From Nitrosomonadales bacterium (GTDB lineage Bacteria > Pseudomonadota > Gammaproteobacteria > Burkholderiales > Gallionellaceae), in the NCBI GenBank assembly GCA_016177795.1, contig JACOUM010000012.1, forward strand, positions 1-64,000: a stretch of 64,000 bases of DNA, read 5' to 3'. The position numbers and the translations under genes were made by a program. How positions within the stretch are numbered: position 1 is the stretch's first letter; each line of letters starts with the position of its first letter. This document shows, piece after piece, positions 37,709-48,750 of this stretch. The notes below the pieces were generated by a model, which ran no database searches, was not told where the DNA came from, and was given only the letters and a program-made list of their open reading frames with translations.

Positions 37709-38035
37709 ATGAGCGAACATATCCAATACGTTTCCGATGCCACTTTTGATGCCGAAATACTACAGTCGCCCCTGCCTGTGCTGGTGGATTACTGGGCTGA
37801 GTGGTGCGGCCCGTGCCGGATGATTGCGCCCATCCTGGACGAAATCGCCAAGGAATATGCCGGCCGCCTGAATGTCGCCAAGCTGAATGTGGATGAAAAC
37901 CAGCAAACCCCGCAAAAATTCGGTATTCGCGGCATTCCGACCCTGATGTTGTTCAAGAATGGCAATATCGAGGCCACCAAAGTCGGCGCACTGTCCAAAT
38001 CACAATTGACAGCTTTTATTGACAGCCACATCTAA
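37709..38035 (+). CDS. trxA: Thioredoxin 1
   Basis: 108 residues, the standard length, with active site [10 protein letters not shown], buried Asp27 region LPVLVDYW, and cis-Pro RGIPTLMLF. General cytoplasmic dithiol reductase (ribonucleotide reductase, PAPS reductase, methionine sulfoxide reductase). trxA-rho adjacency is conserved in proteobacteria; the 153-base gap before rho may hold the rho leader. Confidence 0.96.
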   Translation: MSEHIQYVSDATFDAEILQSPLPVLVDYWAEWCGPCRMIAPILDEIAKEYAGRLNVAKLNVDENQQTPQKFGIRGIPTLMLFKNGNIEATKVGALSKSQLTAFIDSHI

Positions 38036-38188
38036 AGCGTTTACTGTCGCACCCGCATTGCCTTCCGGTATCGTCCTCCAGCAACTCAAAATACGAAACG
38101 AATACGTTCCAGGCCATGCGGGCGGCTATCTTCCACCCGATCAAACCCCTTATCTTCTTGCTCTTCTCATATTCACTCTCGCATTGCT

Positions 38189-39445
38189 ATGCATTTATCT
38201 GACATAAAAACCAAACACATCACCGAACTCGTTGAAATGGCTGCGGCCAATCAAATCGAAAATGCCAACCGAATGCGCAAGCAGGATCTGATGTTTGCGC
38301 TGCTGAAAAGCCATGCAAAAAAAGGCGAAAGTATTTTTGGCGACGGCACACTGGAAATTCTGCCGGATGGTTTCGGTTTCCTGCGCTCACCGGATACCTC
38401 TTACCTGGCCGGCCCGGATGACATTTACGTCAGTCCCAGCCAGATTCGCCGCTTCAACCTGCACACCGGCGACTCGATTGAAGGCGAGATTCGCACCCCG
38501 AAGGATGGCGAACGCTATGTCGCACTGGTCAAGGTGGACAAGGTCAACGATGAGCCGCCTGAAAATGCAAAAAACAAAATCCTGTTTGAAAACCTGACGC
38601 CACTATTCCCGACTGAACCATTGATACTGGAGCGCGATATCCGCGCCGAAGAAAACATCACCGGACGCATCATCGACATCGTCGCACCGATCGGCAAGGG
38701 GCAGCGCGGTCTGCTGGTGGCCTCGCCGAAATCCGGCAAGACCGTGATGCTGCAACATATTGCACACTCCATCTCGTCAAACAATCCCGATGCTATCTTG
38801 ATTGTACTGCTGATCGATGAGCGCCCCGAAGAAGTGACCGAAATGACCCGCACGGTGCGCGGCGAGGTGGTCGCCTCCACCTTTGATGAGCCGGCCAGCC
38901 GCCATGTCCAGGTCGCAGAAATGGTCATGGAAAAAGCCAAACGTCTGGTCGAACACAAAAAGGATGTCATCATCCTGCTTGATTCCATCACCCGCCTGGC
39001 GCGCGCTTACAACACCGTGGTCCCCTCTTCCGGCAAGGTATTGACCGGCGGTGTGGACGCCAACGCGCTGCACCGCCCGAAGCGCTTCTTTGGCGCAGCG
39101 CGCAACATCGAGGAAGGCGGCTCGCTGACGATCATCGCCACCGCGCTGGTGGATACCGGCTCGCGCATGGACGACGTGATCTACGAGGAATTCAAGGGCA
39201 CCGGCAATATGGAAATCCACCTGGATCGCCGCATGGCCGAGAAACGCATCTACCCGGCGATCAACGTCAACCGCTCCGGTACACGCAAGGAAGAGTTGCT
39301 GATCAAGCAGGACATCCTGCAAAGAATCTGGCTGCTGCGAAAACTGCTCTATCCGATGGACGAACTGGAAGCGATGGAATTTCTGCTCGACAAGATCAAG
39401 GCCACCAAAAACAATGCGGAGTTTTTCGACTCCATGCGCCGTTAA
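38189..39445 (+). CDS. rho: Transcription termination factor Rho
   Basis: Hexameric RNA helicase for factor-dependent termination. 418 residues: N-terminal Rho_N ([18 protein letters not shown]), RNA-binding cold-shock-like domain with [22 protein letters not shown], Walker [13 protein letters not shown], Walker [19 protein letters not shown]-loop and C-terminal [20 protein letters not shown]. Start and length standard. Confidence 0.97.
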   Translation: MHLSDIKTKHITELVEMAAANQIENANRMRKQDLMFALLKSHAKKGESIFGDGTLEILPDGFGFLRSPDTSYLAGPDDIYVSPSQIRRFNLHTGDSIEGEIRTPKDGERYVALVKVDKVNDEPPENAKNKILFENLTPLFPTEPLILERDIRAEENITGRIIDIVAPIGKGQRGLLVASPKSGKTVMLQHIAHSISSNNPDAILIVLLIDERPEEVTEMTRTVRGEVVASTFDEPASRHVQVAEMVMEKAKRLVEHKKDVIILLDSITRLARAYNTVVPSSGKVLTGGVDANALHRPKRFFGAARNIEEGGSLTIIATALVDTGSRMDDVIYEEFKGTGNMEIHLDRRMAEKRIYPAINVNRSGTRKEELLIKQDILQRIWLLRKLLYPMDELEAMEFLLDKIKATKNNAEFFDSMRR

Positions 39446-39453
39446 AAATGGTT

Positions 39454-39481
39454 TTGACGAGGCCGGATATTTAGGTATAAT
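39454..39481 (+). promoter_or_regulatory. Strong sigma70 promoter for rplU-rpmA
   Basis: TTGACG (39454-39459), 16-bp spacer, TATAAT (39476-39481); start site expected near 39488, giving a leader of about 32 bases. Confidence 0.85.
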
Positions 39482-39519
39482 CCGCGCCTTCGCAAAAACC
39501 GCAATAAATCGAGGTTGTT

Positions 39520-39831
39520 ATGTACGCAGTCATTAAAACCGGTGGCAAACAATACCGTGTTACGTCCGGTGAAACTTTGAAAGTCGAAATCATCCCCGGC
39601 GACGTGGGCAGTGCCATCGTGCTGGACAAGGTGCTGATGGTAGCCGACGGCGACAAGCTGTCCGTGGGCAAACCTTTGCTGATCGGAGCTTCGGTAAATG
39701 CGACCATTGTGTCGCATGGCCGCGGCGACAAGGTACGCATCTTCAAGATGCGCCGCCGCAAGCACTACCAGAAAAATCAAGGTCATCGTCAAAACTACAC
39801 CGAAATCCGCATTGACGGTATTTCCGCGTAA
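39520..39831 (+). CDS. rplU: 50S ribosomal protein L21
   Basis: 103 residues starting [14 protein letters not shown] with the conserved [16 protein letters not shown] signature near the C-terminus. Structural component of the 50S subunit. First gene of the rplU-rpmA unit, with a consensus promoter just upstream. Confidence 0.98.
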   Translation: MYAVIKTGGKQYRVTSGETLKVEIIPGDVGSAIVLDKVLMVADGDKLSVGKPLLIGASVNATIVSHGRGDKVRIFKMRRRKHYQKNQGHRQNYTEIRIDGISA

Positions 39832-39852
39832 TTTTCGTAAGGAGCAGATAAC

Positions 39853-40110
39853 ATGGCATCAAAAAAGGGCGGCGGCAGTACCAGTAACGGACGCGACTCA
39901 CACTCAAAACGACTGGGGGTGAAGAGCTACGGCGGCGAATTGATCAGCGCGGGCAGCATCATCGTGCGCCAGCGCGGCACCAAACTTCATGCAGGCGAAA
40001 ACGTCGGCATGGGCAAGGATCACACGCTGTTTGCCAAGATCACCGGCAAGGTAGTATTTGCCACAAAGGGCGCGCTGAGGCGCAAAACAGTTTCGATCGT
40101 CGCCGCGTAA
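39853..40110 (+). CDS. rpmA: 50S ribosomal protein L27
   Basis: 85 residues. The N-terminus [20 protein letters not shown] reaches the peptidyl-transferase centre; [19 protein letters not shown] is the family signature. AAGGAG upstream. Followed by an intrinsic terminator before obgE. Confidence 0.98.
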   Translation: MASKKGGGSTSNGRDSHSKRLGVKSYGGELISAGSIIVRQRGTKLHAGENVGMGKDHTLFAKITGKVVFATKGALRRKTVSIVAA

Positions 40111-40132
40111 ACCGCGCAGCTCGAAGCAAATC

Positions 40133-40159
40133 AGCCCTATCGCAAGGTAGGGCTTTTTT
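40133..40159 (+). terminator. Intrinsic terminator after rpmA
   Basis: AGCCCTA/TAGGGCT stem with a short loop (40133-40154) followed by a T tract, 22 bases after the rpmA stop. Confidence 0.85.
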
Positions 40160-40170
40160 ATTTGCGGTAA

Positions 40171-41244
<1,074 letters not shown>

Positions 41245-41252
41245 AGCCAAAT

Positions 41253-42371
41253 ATGGGAACAGCATTAAATCGATGCAAACGCATTGTCGTCAAAGTAGGC
41301 AGCAGCCTGGTGACCAATCAGGGCGCCGGGCTCGATCTTGACGCGCTGGGCAACTGGGCGCGCCAGATCGCCGCACTCAACGCCGGCGGCCACGAGGTGG
41401 TGCTGGTCTCCTCGGGCGCGATTGCCGAAGGCATGCAGCGTCTCGGCTGGCGCACCCGCCCCGCTTCGATACACGATTTGCAGGCCGCTGCCGCAGTCGG
41501 GCAGATGGGGCTGGTACAGGCTTATGAAAGCTGTTTCCGCCAGCACAATCTGCACGCTGCACAGGTGCTGCTCACTCACGCCGACCTGACCAATCGCGAA
41601 CGCTATCTGAATGCGCGCAGCACGCTGACCACCTTGCTCTCGCTGCGCGTCATTCCCATCATCAACGAAAACGACACGGTGGTGACCGACGAAATCAAGT
41701 TCGGCGACAACGACACGCTGGGCGCATTGGTCGCCAACCTGATCGAGGCCGACCTACTCATCATCCTTACTGACCAGAATGGGCTATACACTGCCGACCC
41801 GCGTAAAGATCAAAACGCCACACTGGTCAGTGAGGCGCAGGCTGGCGATGCGCAACTGGAAAATATGGCGGGTGGTGCAGGCAGCCATCTGGGCCGCGGC
41901 GGCATGATCACCAAGATACTCGCGGCGAAACGCGCGGCGCGCAGCGGTGCGCATACCGTCATCGCCTCAGGGCATGAGCGCGATGTGCTGTTGCGCCTGC
42001 TGCAAGGCGAAGCCATCGGCACGCTGCTCACCGCCCCGACCCTCACCCTTGCAGCACGCAAACAATGGCTGGCCGGTCATTTGCAGGTTGCGGGGAAACT
42101 GGTGCTGGATAGTGGCGCAATCAAGGCGTTACGCACCGGCGGAAAGAGTTTGCTGCCGATCGGTGTCAGCAGCGTATTCGGGGAATTCGAACGCGGTGCC
42201 GTCGTCGCCTGCGTCGGCGAAGATGGCAGCGATATCGCGCGCGGCCTGACCAATTACAACGCCAAGGAAGCGCGGCTAATTGCGCGACATGCCAGCCGGG
42301 AAATCGAGGCTTTGCTCGGCTACGGCGGTGACGAAGAAATTATCCATTGCAACAACTTGGTGCTGCTGTAA
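41253..42371 (+). CDS. proB: Glutamate 5-kinase with PUA domain
   Basis: First step of proline synthesis: ATP-dependent phosphorylation of glutamate. 372 residues: amino-acid-kinase domain ([61 protein letters not shown]) followed by a C-terminal PUA domain (about 275-372). Eight bases after obgE, so probably co-transcribed. Confidence 0.96.
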   Translation: MGTALNRCKRIVVKVGSSLVTNQGAGLDLDALGNWARQIAALNAGGHEVVLVSSGAIAEGMQRLGWRTRPASIHDLQAAAAVGQMGLVQAYESCFRQHNLHAAQVLLTHADLTNRERYLNARSTLTTLLSLRVIPIINENDTVVTDEIKFGDNDTLGALVANLIEADLLIILTDQNGLYTADPRKDQNATLVSEAQAGDAQLENMAGGAGSHLGRGGMITKILAAKRAARSGAHTVIASGHERDVLLRLLQGEAIGTLLTAPTLTLAARKQWLAGHLQVAGKLVLDSGAIKALRTGGKSLLPIGVSSVFGEFERGAVVACVGEDGSDIARGLTNYNAKEARLIARHASREIEALLGYGGDEEIIHCNNLVLL

Positions 42372-42416
42372 GGCAGCACCATGACTTTCAACTTGCCAAC
42401 TTTTTCGCCATAAAAA

Positions 42417-43367
42417 TTACAATCCCGCGACACGATGATCAGCTTGCCGGGACGCGGTCATTTCACCCTGACCCGCGCGCCGGCCTTTCGCCGCTTTATT
42501 GACACCTTCCACCCATCTCTTGATGCGGTTGGCATCCCCGATGCGGGTAAGTTTTCCCCAGGAATCGAGCAATACGATAATCATTTGTCGCTCATTGATG
42601 GTCGCCTCCATCACCAGGCAGCGCCCCGCCTCGCTGATAAAACCGGTCTTGCTAACACCGATATCCCATGACGCATTTTTAACCAGCGGGTTGGTGTTGA
42701 CAAAGCGCATCGCGCGCCCTTTCCAGTTGTCTACGGAATAGGAGGGAGTGGTCGTATATTGATGAATCAAGGGATAGCCGCGCGCTGCGGCAACCATCTT
42801 GACCAGGTCGTGCGCGGTGGAAATGTTGTCGCTGCTTAATCCGGTGGAGTCAATAAAACGCGAGTCCTGCATATCGAGCTCGCGTGCTTTTGCATTCATT
42901 GCCGCAATTGCTGCGTCATATCCCCCCGGATAAGTACGTGCCAAGGCAGATGCCGCACGGTTCTCCGAGGCCATCAATGCCAGCTTGAGCAGTTCGCTGC
43001 GGGTAAGTGTCATGCCGATGCGCAAACGTGAATGCGTGCCTTTAAGCGTATCAATATCGGCCACATCAATGCTGATTTCTTCGTCCAGCGGCAGCTGTGC
43101 ATCCAGCACCACCATTGCAGTCATCAATTTGGTAATGGAGGCGATGGGAGCCTGCACGTCGGAATTCTTGCTGTACAGCGGACGCTGCGTCTGCTGATCG
43201 TATATCACTGCAATCGCGGAACGCAGCCTGGGTTCAGAAGCGGCCCTGGATGCTGATCCGGACGCGGCGCGCTGCGGCTTCAGCGAAGAGTCATTTGCGC
43301 CACGCTCTCCCGCGTGGGCGGCCAGCATTGGTCCGGTCAATAGACAGATCAGCAATATTTTTTTCAT
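42417..43367 (-). CDS. pbpG: D-alanyl-D-alanine endopeptidase (PBP7-type)
   Basis: 316 residues. Signal peptide (MKKILLICLLTGPMLAAHA), then the S11 penicillin-binding fold: ASITKLMTAMVV (catalytic SxxK), SEN, and VSKTGFISEAG (KTG). Cleaves D-Ala-mDAP cross-links or stem peptides in the periplasm. The start is set by the signal peptide and GGGAGG upstream; the frame runs 34 codons further. Convergent with proB. Confidence 0.9.
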   Translation of the reverse strand: MKKILLICLLTGPMLAAHAGERGANDSSLKPQRAASGSASRAASEPRLRSAIAVIYDQQTQRPLYSKNSDVQAPIASITKLMTAMVVLDAQLPLDEEISIDVADIDTLKGTHSRLRIGMTLTRSELLKLALMASENRAASALARTYPGGYDAAIAAMNAKARELDMQDSRFIDSTGLSSDNISTAHDLVKMVAAARGYPLIHQYTTTPSYSVDNWKGRAMRFVNTNPLVKNASWDIGVSKTGFISEAGRCLVMEATINERQMIIVLLDSWGKLTRIGDANRIKRWVEGVNKAAKGRRAGQGEMTASRQADHRVAGL

Positions 43368-43423
43368 GGACAACCTCCCGTTACCGCTTATTGCCGCGAA
43401 GCATACCTGAATATCGATATAAA

Positions 43424-45220
43424 TCAATAGGCAGGATAAATTTGTTCCTCTTGCTTCTGAAGATTCCACATTTGCGCATAAATCCTGTTCTGCGCCAGCA
43501 ATTCACGGTGCGAACCGCGCTCGACAATACGCCCCCTGTCCATCACCAATATCTGATCGGCATCCACCACAGTGGACAGACGGTGCGCAATGACCAGCGT
43601 GGTACGGTTCTGCGCAATCGTACGCAGCTCGGCCTGAATCGCCTTTTCCGATTTTGAGTCGAGCGCGGAAGTGGCCTCATCGAAAATCAGTATCGCCGGA
43701 TTTTTCAGAATGGCGCGCGCGATCGCCACGCGCTGCTTCTCGCCGCCGGACAGCTTCAGGCCGCGCTCGCCGACCATGCTCTCATAGCCCTGCGGCAACG
43801 ACTCGATGAATTCATGGATGTGCGCGGCCTGTGCCGCGGCGATGATCTCGTCGCGCGTTGCATCAGGACGGCCGTAGGCGATGTTGTAATAAATCGTATC
43901 GTTAAACAGCACGGTGTCCTGCGGCACGATGCCGATCGCCGCACGCAGGCTGCTTTGTGTCACCTCGCGGACATCCAGCCCGTTGATGAGAATACGCCCC
44001 TGCTGCACGTCATAAAAGCGGAACAACAGGCGCGACAGCGTCGATTTCCCGGCACCGCTCGCCCCGACCACCGCCACGGTGCGTCCCTCCGGGATCGCAA
44101 AGCTCACATCGAACAGAATCTGCCGGTCCGGCGCATAACCGAAGCTGACCCGTTCGAATTGCACCCCTGCCTGGTCCACCGGCAAAACTTGCGCATCCGG
44201 CGCATCGGCTATTTCGCGATGCTCATGCAACAGGCTGAACATTCTTTCCATGTCCGCCAGGGCGTGGCGGATTTCGCGATAGACAAAGCCGAGAAAATGC
44301 AGCGGCATGTACAGCTGGATCATGAACACGTTGACCAGCACCAGGTCTCCCAGTGTCATCTTCCCCTTTACCACTTCGTCGGCAGCCAGCAGCATCAGCG
44401 CCGTAATGCCGATCGCGACAATAAGGCTCTGCCCGGCATTCAAGTAGGCAAGCGAGGTCGTATTGCGCACCGCCGCGACTTCCCAGCGTTGCATATTCTC
44501 GTCATAACGCCGTGCCTCATATTGTTCATTGCCGAAATATTTTACCGTTTCATAATTCAGCAGGCTGTCGATGGCACGGCTGTTAGCCTTGGAATCGAGA
44601 TCGTTCATGGAACGGCGCACCACCATGCGCCACTCGGTGACGAACAGGGTGAACGCGATATAAATCAGCAGCGTGACAAACGTGATCACCGCGAACCACG
44701 CGTTATATTTGCTGAACAGAATTGCCGCCACCAGACCGATTTCCAGCAGGGTGGGCAGGATGTTGAACAGCATGAAGTTCAGCAGGAAACTGATGCCGCG
44801 CGTGCCGCGCTCGATATCGCGCGACATCCCGCCGGTCTGTCGGTCGAGATGAAAGCGCAGGCTGAGACTGTGCAGGTGCTCGAACACCTGCAATGCCACA
44901 CGCCGGATCGCGCGCTGCGTTACCTTGGCGAACACCGCGTCACGCAGCTCGCCGAACAGCGTGCTGAACAGGCGCAACACCCCGTAACCGATAACCAGAA
45001 ACACCGGCACGGCCAGTACCGCATGAGAGGAATCCAGCGCGTCGATAATCTCCTTTAGTACCAGCGGAACGGAAACATTGGCGAGCTTGGCGAGCACCAG
45101 TAAACCCAGTGCGACGACCACGCGCCACTTGAATTCCCACAAATAAGGCAACAGGGAACGGATGGTCTGCCAATCGGCGCGAGAGCCGTTGCTTGATGGT
45201 CGAATCCAGGAAGAACGCAT
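43424..45220 (-). CDS. ABC exporter of the Atm1/HMT type (fused permease-ATPase)
   Basis: About 598 residues. Six-helix ABC transmembrane domain (about 20-320) with the Atm1-type stretch NYETVKYFGNEQYEARRYDE, then an ATPase domain: Walker A VGASGAGKSTLSRL, signature KLSGGEKQRVAIARA, Walker B ILIFDEATSALD, and H-loop IAHRLST. Homologues export glutathione-related sulfur compounds or metal conjugates. ATG at 45220 is chosen; another in-frame ATG at 45250 exists, and neither has a good ribosome-binding site (the 45220 leader oddly contains CACCTCCTT, an anti-Shine-Dalgarno word). Confidence 0.85.
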   Translation of the reverse strand: MRSSWIRPSSNGSRADWQTIRSLLPYLWEFKWRVVVALGLLVLAKLANVSVPLVLKEIIDALDSSHAVLAVPVFLVIGYGVLRLFSTLFGELRDAVFAKVTQRAIRRVALQVFEHLHSLSLRFHLDRQTGGMSRDIERGTRGISFLLNFMLFNILPTLLEIGLVAAILFSKYNAWFAVITFVTLLIYIAFTLFVTEWRMVVRRSMNDLDSKANSRAIDSLLNYETVKYFGNEQYEARRYDENMQRWEVAAVRNTTSLAYLNAGQSLIVAIGITALMLLAADEVVKGKMTLGDLVLVNVFMIQLYMPLHFLGFVYREIRHALADMERMFSLLHEHREIADAPDAQVLPVDQAGVQFERVSFGYAPDRQILFDVSFAIPEGRTVAVVGASGAGKSTLSRLLFRFYDVQQGRILINGLDVREVTQSSLRAAIGIVPQDTVLFNDTIYYNIAYGRPDATRDEIIAAAQAAHIHEFIESLPQGYESMVGERGLKLSGGEKQRVAIARAILKNPAILIFDEATSALDSKSEKAIQAELRTIAQNRTTLVIAHRLSTVVDADQILVMDRGRIVERGSHRELLAQNRIYAQMWNLQKQEEQIYPAY

Positions 45221-45304
45221 GTCAAGGAGGTGAAAATAACCGGAGCGCATTATAGCTGCACGGCATGCACGAAACGGCGGCTTGCTCAGATATTCACTTG
45301 CGCA

Positions 45305-46492
45305 TCATTGCTTATGAACCGTTTCATGATACCCCAGCATACCGATCAGCAGGCGCACGACACCATAACTGAGCCGCGCGAGCAGGCGGCCCGGGAAATT
45401 GCGGGGCCCGCCATATTCTTTCCCGATACGCACTGCGTCATTGGTAAGCGCAGCCAGCAAACTCGCCCGCAACTCCCCGGCAAAGCCGACATTCCGCACG
45501 GCGAGATTGGCCTCGCGCGCCAGCAGCAAGCTGAATGGATCAATGTTGGAAGAACCCACAGTCGCCCATTGCCCGTCCACTACGGCGACCTTGGCGTGCA
45601 GGTAGCTGGCCTGATACTCATGAATCTCGATTCCCGCCGCCAGCAGACGGTCATAGAGCGCATGAGTCGCGTAATGCTGCAGGCGATATTCAACTTTTCC
45701 CTGCAACAGCAACACTACGTGGATACCGCGCTGTGCCGCTTGGACCAATGCATGACGAAAGGCGCGCCCGGGCAGAAAGTAAGCATTGGCAATAATGATT
45801 TCACGCTGCGCACCGTCGATGGCATCCAGATAGGCCCGTTCAATGTCACGGCGATGGCGCAAATTGTCACGCACCAGAAAAACAATTTCCCGTGCATCAA
45901 CGCGCTCCTGCCGGTCCAGGATAAACCGTTTGATTTCCTGGCCGCGTCTGCGGAAACTGGCCCACGACACCATTCCCCACAAATGCCGCATGGCGGCATG
46001 GATTTCGCCTGAATTTGCGCCCTGCATGCGCACCGCATAGTCCAGCCGCGGGATGGAAAAAATACGGGGTACCGGAATGTCGTCAATGATATTGATGCCG
46101 CCGACGAAAGCCACCTCGCCATCCATCACCGCCAGCTTGCGATGCAGGCGGAGCAGGCGGCGTTTCCGGCTGCGGCGCAACGTAAAGGGGGAGATTTCAC
46201 GCCGGAACCATTGCACTTCAACCCCTGCCGTGCGCAACTCATCCACCCAGTGTTGCGGCAGCTCCGCCGAGCCAAAACCATCCAGCAACACCCGCACTGC
46301 CACCCCGCGCGCAGCGGCACGCTGCAGCGCAGCGGCAACCATGCGTCCGATTTCATCCGCCGCAAAGATATAGGTTTCCAGGTAAATTGAATGGCGCGCG
46401 GCATCGATATCCGCGCACAGTTGCGGGAAAAATGCCGTGCCGTTTTGCAGCAAGGTCAGTTGATTTCCGGCGACCTGATGACGGTTACTCAT
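45305..46492 (-). CDS. clsB: Cardiolipin synthase (ClsB type)
   Basis: 395 residues. Phospholipase D superfamily with two HKD motifs: HRKLAVMDGEVAFVGG (near 120) and HAKVAVVDGQWATVGSSN (near 305). N-terminus NQLTLLQNGTAFFP aligns with ClsB LLENG. Transfers phosphatidyl groups to make cardiolipin at the inner membrane. The ATG at 46492 fits family length; an ATG at 46531 with GAGG upstream overlaps the preceding gene by 23 bases and is possible. In E. coli clsB also sits next to an EEP-family gene (ybhP), as here. Confidence 0.9.
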   Translation of the reverse strand: MSNRHQVAGNQLTLLQNGTAFFPQLCADIDAARHSIYLETYIFAADEIGRMVAAALQRAAARGVAVRVLLDGFGSAELPQHWVDELRTAGVEVQWFRREISPFTLRRSRKRRLLRLHRKLAVMDGEVAFVGGINIIDDIPVPRIFSIPRLDYAVRMQGANSGEIHAAMRHLWGMVSWASFRRRGQEIKRFILDRQERVDAREIVFLVRDNLRHRRDIERAYLDAIDGAQREIIIANAYFLPGRAFRHALVQAAQRGIHVVLLLQGKVEYRLQHYATHALYDRLLAAGIEIHEYQASYLHAKVAVVDGQWATVGSSNIDPFSLLLAREANLAVRNVGFAGELRASLLAALTNDAVRIGKEYGGPRNFPGRLLARLSYGVVRLLIGMLGYHETVHKQ

Positions 46493-46508
46493 GTCCGTTT
46501 CAGGCAAT

Positions 46509-47273
46509 TCATTCCGGCTCGACCGGCCCATGCCGCCTCAACCGGGTCGAGAGCGCGGCATGGTCGGACAGGCGTTGCCAATTCCCGCCGACATGCACAT
46601 CGCTATGCAGCACGCTGAAGCCGCGCACGTAAATGCGATCCAGACGCAGCAGCGGCAGGCTCGCCGGGTAGCTGCGCGCCGGACTCCCGCTATGCAGATG
46701 GAATACATCATGCATGCCCAATTCGTTTGCCATGGTTCTGCTCACCTGATTGCGCCAGTCATTGAAATCACCGGCAATGATCAGAGGCATATCAGGAGGA
46801 ATTTCATTCCGCACATGCTCAATCAGCGCACGCACCTGTTCCTGCCTGCCCCTGGCAAACAGGCCAAAGTGCACGCACAAGCAATGCACACGCTGCCGCT
46901 CGGCGAGATCAATCTCGCAATGCAGCAGCCCGCGGCTTTCAAAGCGATGCGCGGAAACATCGACATTCAGCGAATGCATGATCGGAAAGCGGCTGAGTAT
47001 CGCGTTGCCGTGATGCCCCGCCTCATATACTGAATTCTTGCCGTATACGCGGTGCGGCCAGATTTCTTCCGCGATGAATTCATGCTGCGCCACGCCCGGG
47101 TAGTTATGAAAGCGCTCGGCATGGCGCGTATGCTCGCCCTGCACTTCCTGCAAAAATACGATGTCGGCATTCAACTCGCGCAGTCGGTCGCGCAACTCAT
47201 GCACCACCACGCGGCGATTGAAGTGGGAGAAGCCCTTGTGGATGTTATATGTCGCGATGGTTAGCGTTTGCAT
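46509..47273 (-). CDS. Endonuclease/exonuclease/phosphatase family protein (YbhP-like)
   Basis: 254 residues with the EEP fold: ATYNIHKGFSHFN (metal-binding Asn), VFLQEVQ (metal Glu), HFGLFARGRQEQV, IIAGDFNDWR (catalytic Asp/Asn) and LDRIYVRG...LSDHAAL (His). No signal peptide. Could act on phospholipid or nucleic acid. The tight gap to the cardiolipin synthase gene (ybhP-clsB order) favours a lipid-related role. Confidence 0.85.
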   Translation of the reverse strand: MQTLTIATYNIHKGFSHFNRRVVVHELRDRLRELNADIVFLQEVQGEHTRHAERFHNYPGVAQHEFIAEEIWPHRVYGKNSVYEAGHHGNAILSRFPIMHSLNVDVSAHRFESRGLLHCEIDLAERQRVHCLCVHFGLFARGRQEQVRALIEHVRNEIPPDMPLIIAGDFNDWRNQVSRTMANELGMHDVFHLHSGSPARSYPASLPLLRLDRIYVRGFSVLHSDVHVGGNWQRLSDHAALSTRLRRHGPVEPE

Positions 47274-47399
47274 AAGGCAATATTCAACCCGGTCGTCTGA
47301 AACCGGCCGGCAATCGTCATTACGGGCGTTTTAGCAAACCGGGATACGACCCTTGATGCCGCCTGGTCTCCATGCCCGCCACGCCAGGCAGTGCAAAAC

Positions 47400-48611
47400 T
47401 TACATCAACTTCTTCACTCGTGCCTGCCAGGCCTGAATCCAGCCGGGCAGATCAACGGCAGGCATGGGATTGGCGATCAAGTAGCCCTGAGCGAGGCCGC
47501 ACTCCGTACTGCGCAGCAGATCCCAGTCGCCTATCTCTTCAACCCCCACAGCCACGATTTCCGTGCCCAGTTGCTTCGCCATATTCAGGCAGGCGTCGTA
47601 CTTCGCCCTCACCTTTTTATCGGTTGAGGCATGGTGCACAAAACTCCGGTCGATCTTGATCTCATCGAAAGGAATGCCGCGCAACTGCGCCAATGAAGAA
47701 TACCCGGTGCCAAACTCGTCGATCGAGATGCGGAAGCGCTTCAGACGCAGCCGGGTCAATGTTTCAAGTGGCGCGCGCAGGTCGTTCATCGGTATCCAGC
47801 TTTCCGACACTTCCAGCATGACCTTCTGCGGCGACACACCTGCTTCGGTCACGAGGCCGGCAACGAAATCCGCAAAATCCAGTGATGCCAGGCTGTTTAT
47901 CGACACGTTGACGGACAACTGCAACGACAGCCCCGCTTCCTGCCAGGCCTTTAACTCGGCCAGCGCGCCAGTCAGCACCACGCGGGTCAGGTCCTTGATC
48001 AGGCCGCGCGACTCGGCCACGCCGATGAACTTGGAGGGAAGCACCATGCCATCCCGGGGATGGTTCCACCTCACCAGGGTTTCCACGCCCATCACCTGAC
48101 CGGTGGCGAGCGACACCTTGGGCTGGTAATAATTGACCAGTTCGCCGTTGGCGATGGCAGTACGCAAATCCTCCGCGCTGCGAATTATATTTGCCGCCGG
48201 GGTATGGTCTTGATATGAAGGATTCCACTTCGCAATTAACGCCGCCAGATCTTCCGGCCTGACGGGCTTGAGCAGATGGCCCAGCACCGGGATTTTATGC
48301 GCCCGCACCAGTTTCTCGGCGGCCTGCAGCATCTGCTCATCTTCACCGCTGAACAGGACGAGACTACCGGTGTAACGGTGCTCGACCAGGTGGCGCACGA
48401 ACTCCACCCCGTCCATTTCCGGCATATTCAGGTCCAGCAGGATCACATCCGGCTGAGCACCCGGGCTATCGACCAATTCCAGCCCTGCACGTCCATTGTC
48501 GCAGGTGGAAACTGCGGTGTATCCCGAGTTCTCCAGCATGCGCGCGAGCAGCTTGAGCGTGAACTGGTCGTCATCGAGCACCAGAATCTTGATTTTGGAT
48601 TTGTTCGTCAC
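47400..48611 (-). CDS. Response regulator with REC and EAL domains (EAL probably inactive)
   Basis: 403 residues. Receiver domain 5-130 with acidic pocket DDD (13-15), phospho-acceptor Asp60 (ILLDLNMPEMDG) and Lys114. EAL domain about 145-395 retains Glu176 (in ETL rather than EAL), Asn234, Glu266, Asp297, Lys318 and Gln374. However, the second Asp of DDFG is Glu298 (IDEFG), and the Glu of the AEGVE motif is Val354 (AVGVE). Both positions are normally needed for metal-dependent c-di-GMP hydrolysis, so this is more likely a c-di-GMP-responsive or protein-binding module. It lies downstream of the hybrid kinase on the same strand. Confidence 0.85.
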   Translation of the reverse strand: MTNKSKIKILVLDDDQFTLKLLARMLENSGYTAVSTCDNGRAGLELVDSPGAQPDVILLDLNMPEMDGVEFVRHLVEHRYTGSLVLFSGEDEQMLQAAEKLVRAHKIPVLGHLLKPVRPEDLAALIAKWNPSYQDHTPAANIIRSAEDLRTAIANGELVNYYQPKVSLATGQVMGVETLVRWNHPRDGMVLPSKFIGVAESRGLIKDLTRVVLTGALAELKAWQEAGLSLQLSVNVSINSLASLDFADFVAGLVTEAGVSPQKVMLEVSESWIPMNDLRAPLETLTRLRLKRFRISIDEFGTGYSSLAQLRGIPFDEIKIDRSFVHHASTDKKVRAKYDACLNMAKQLGTEIVAVGVEEIGDWDLLRSTECGLAQGYLIANPMPAVDLPGWIQAWQARVKKLM

Positions 48612-48750
48612 TTTGAAAGCCTATCATGAATAGCGCAGTCCATGCACTGCGCGAAATATATCAGAGATTAAACCGTTGAAGCCGTTGTCACCCCATCCCT
48701 GAAGACAACGGCATATCATGCAGCATCCGCACCATAGCAGAATGTGCGCT

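Noticed and set aside
45218-45250. TATAAT at 45247-45252 as the ABC exporter promoter
   Set aside because: No acceptable -35 element at 16-18 bp on the minus strand.
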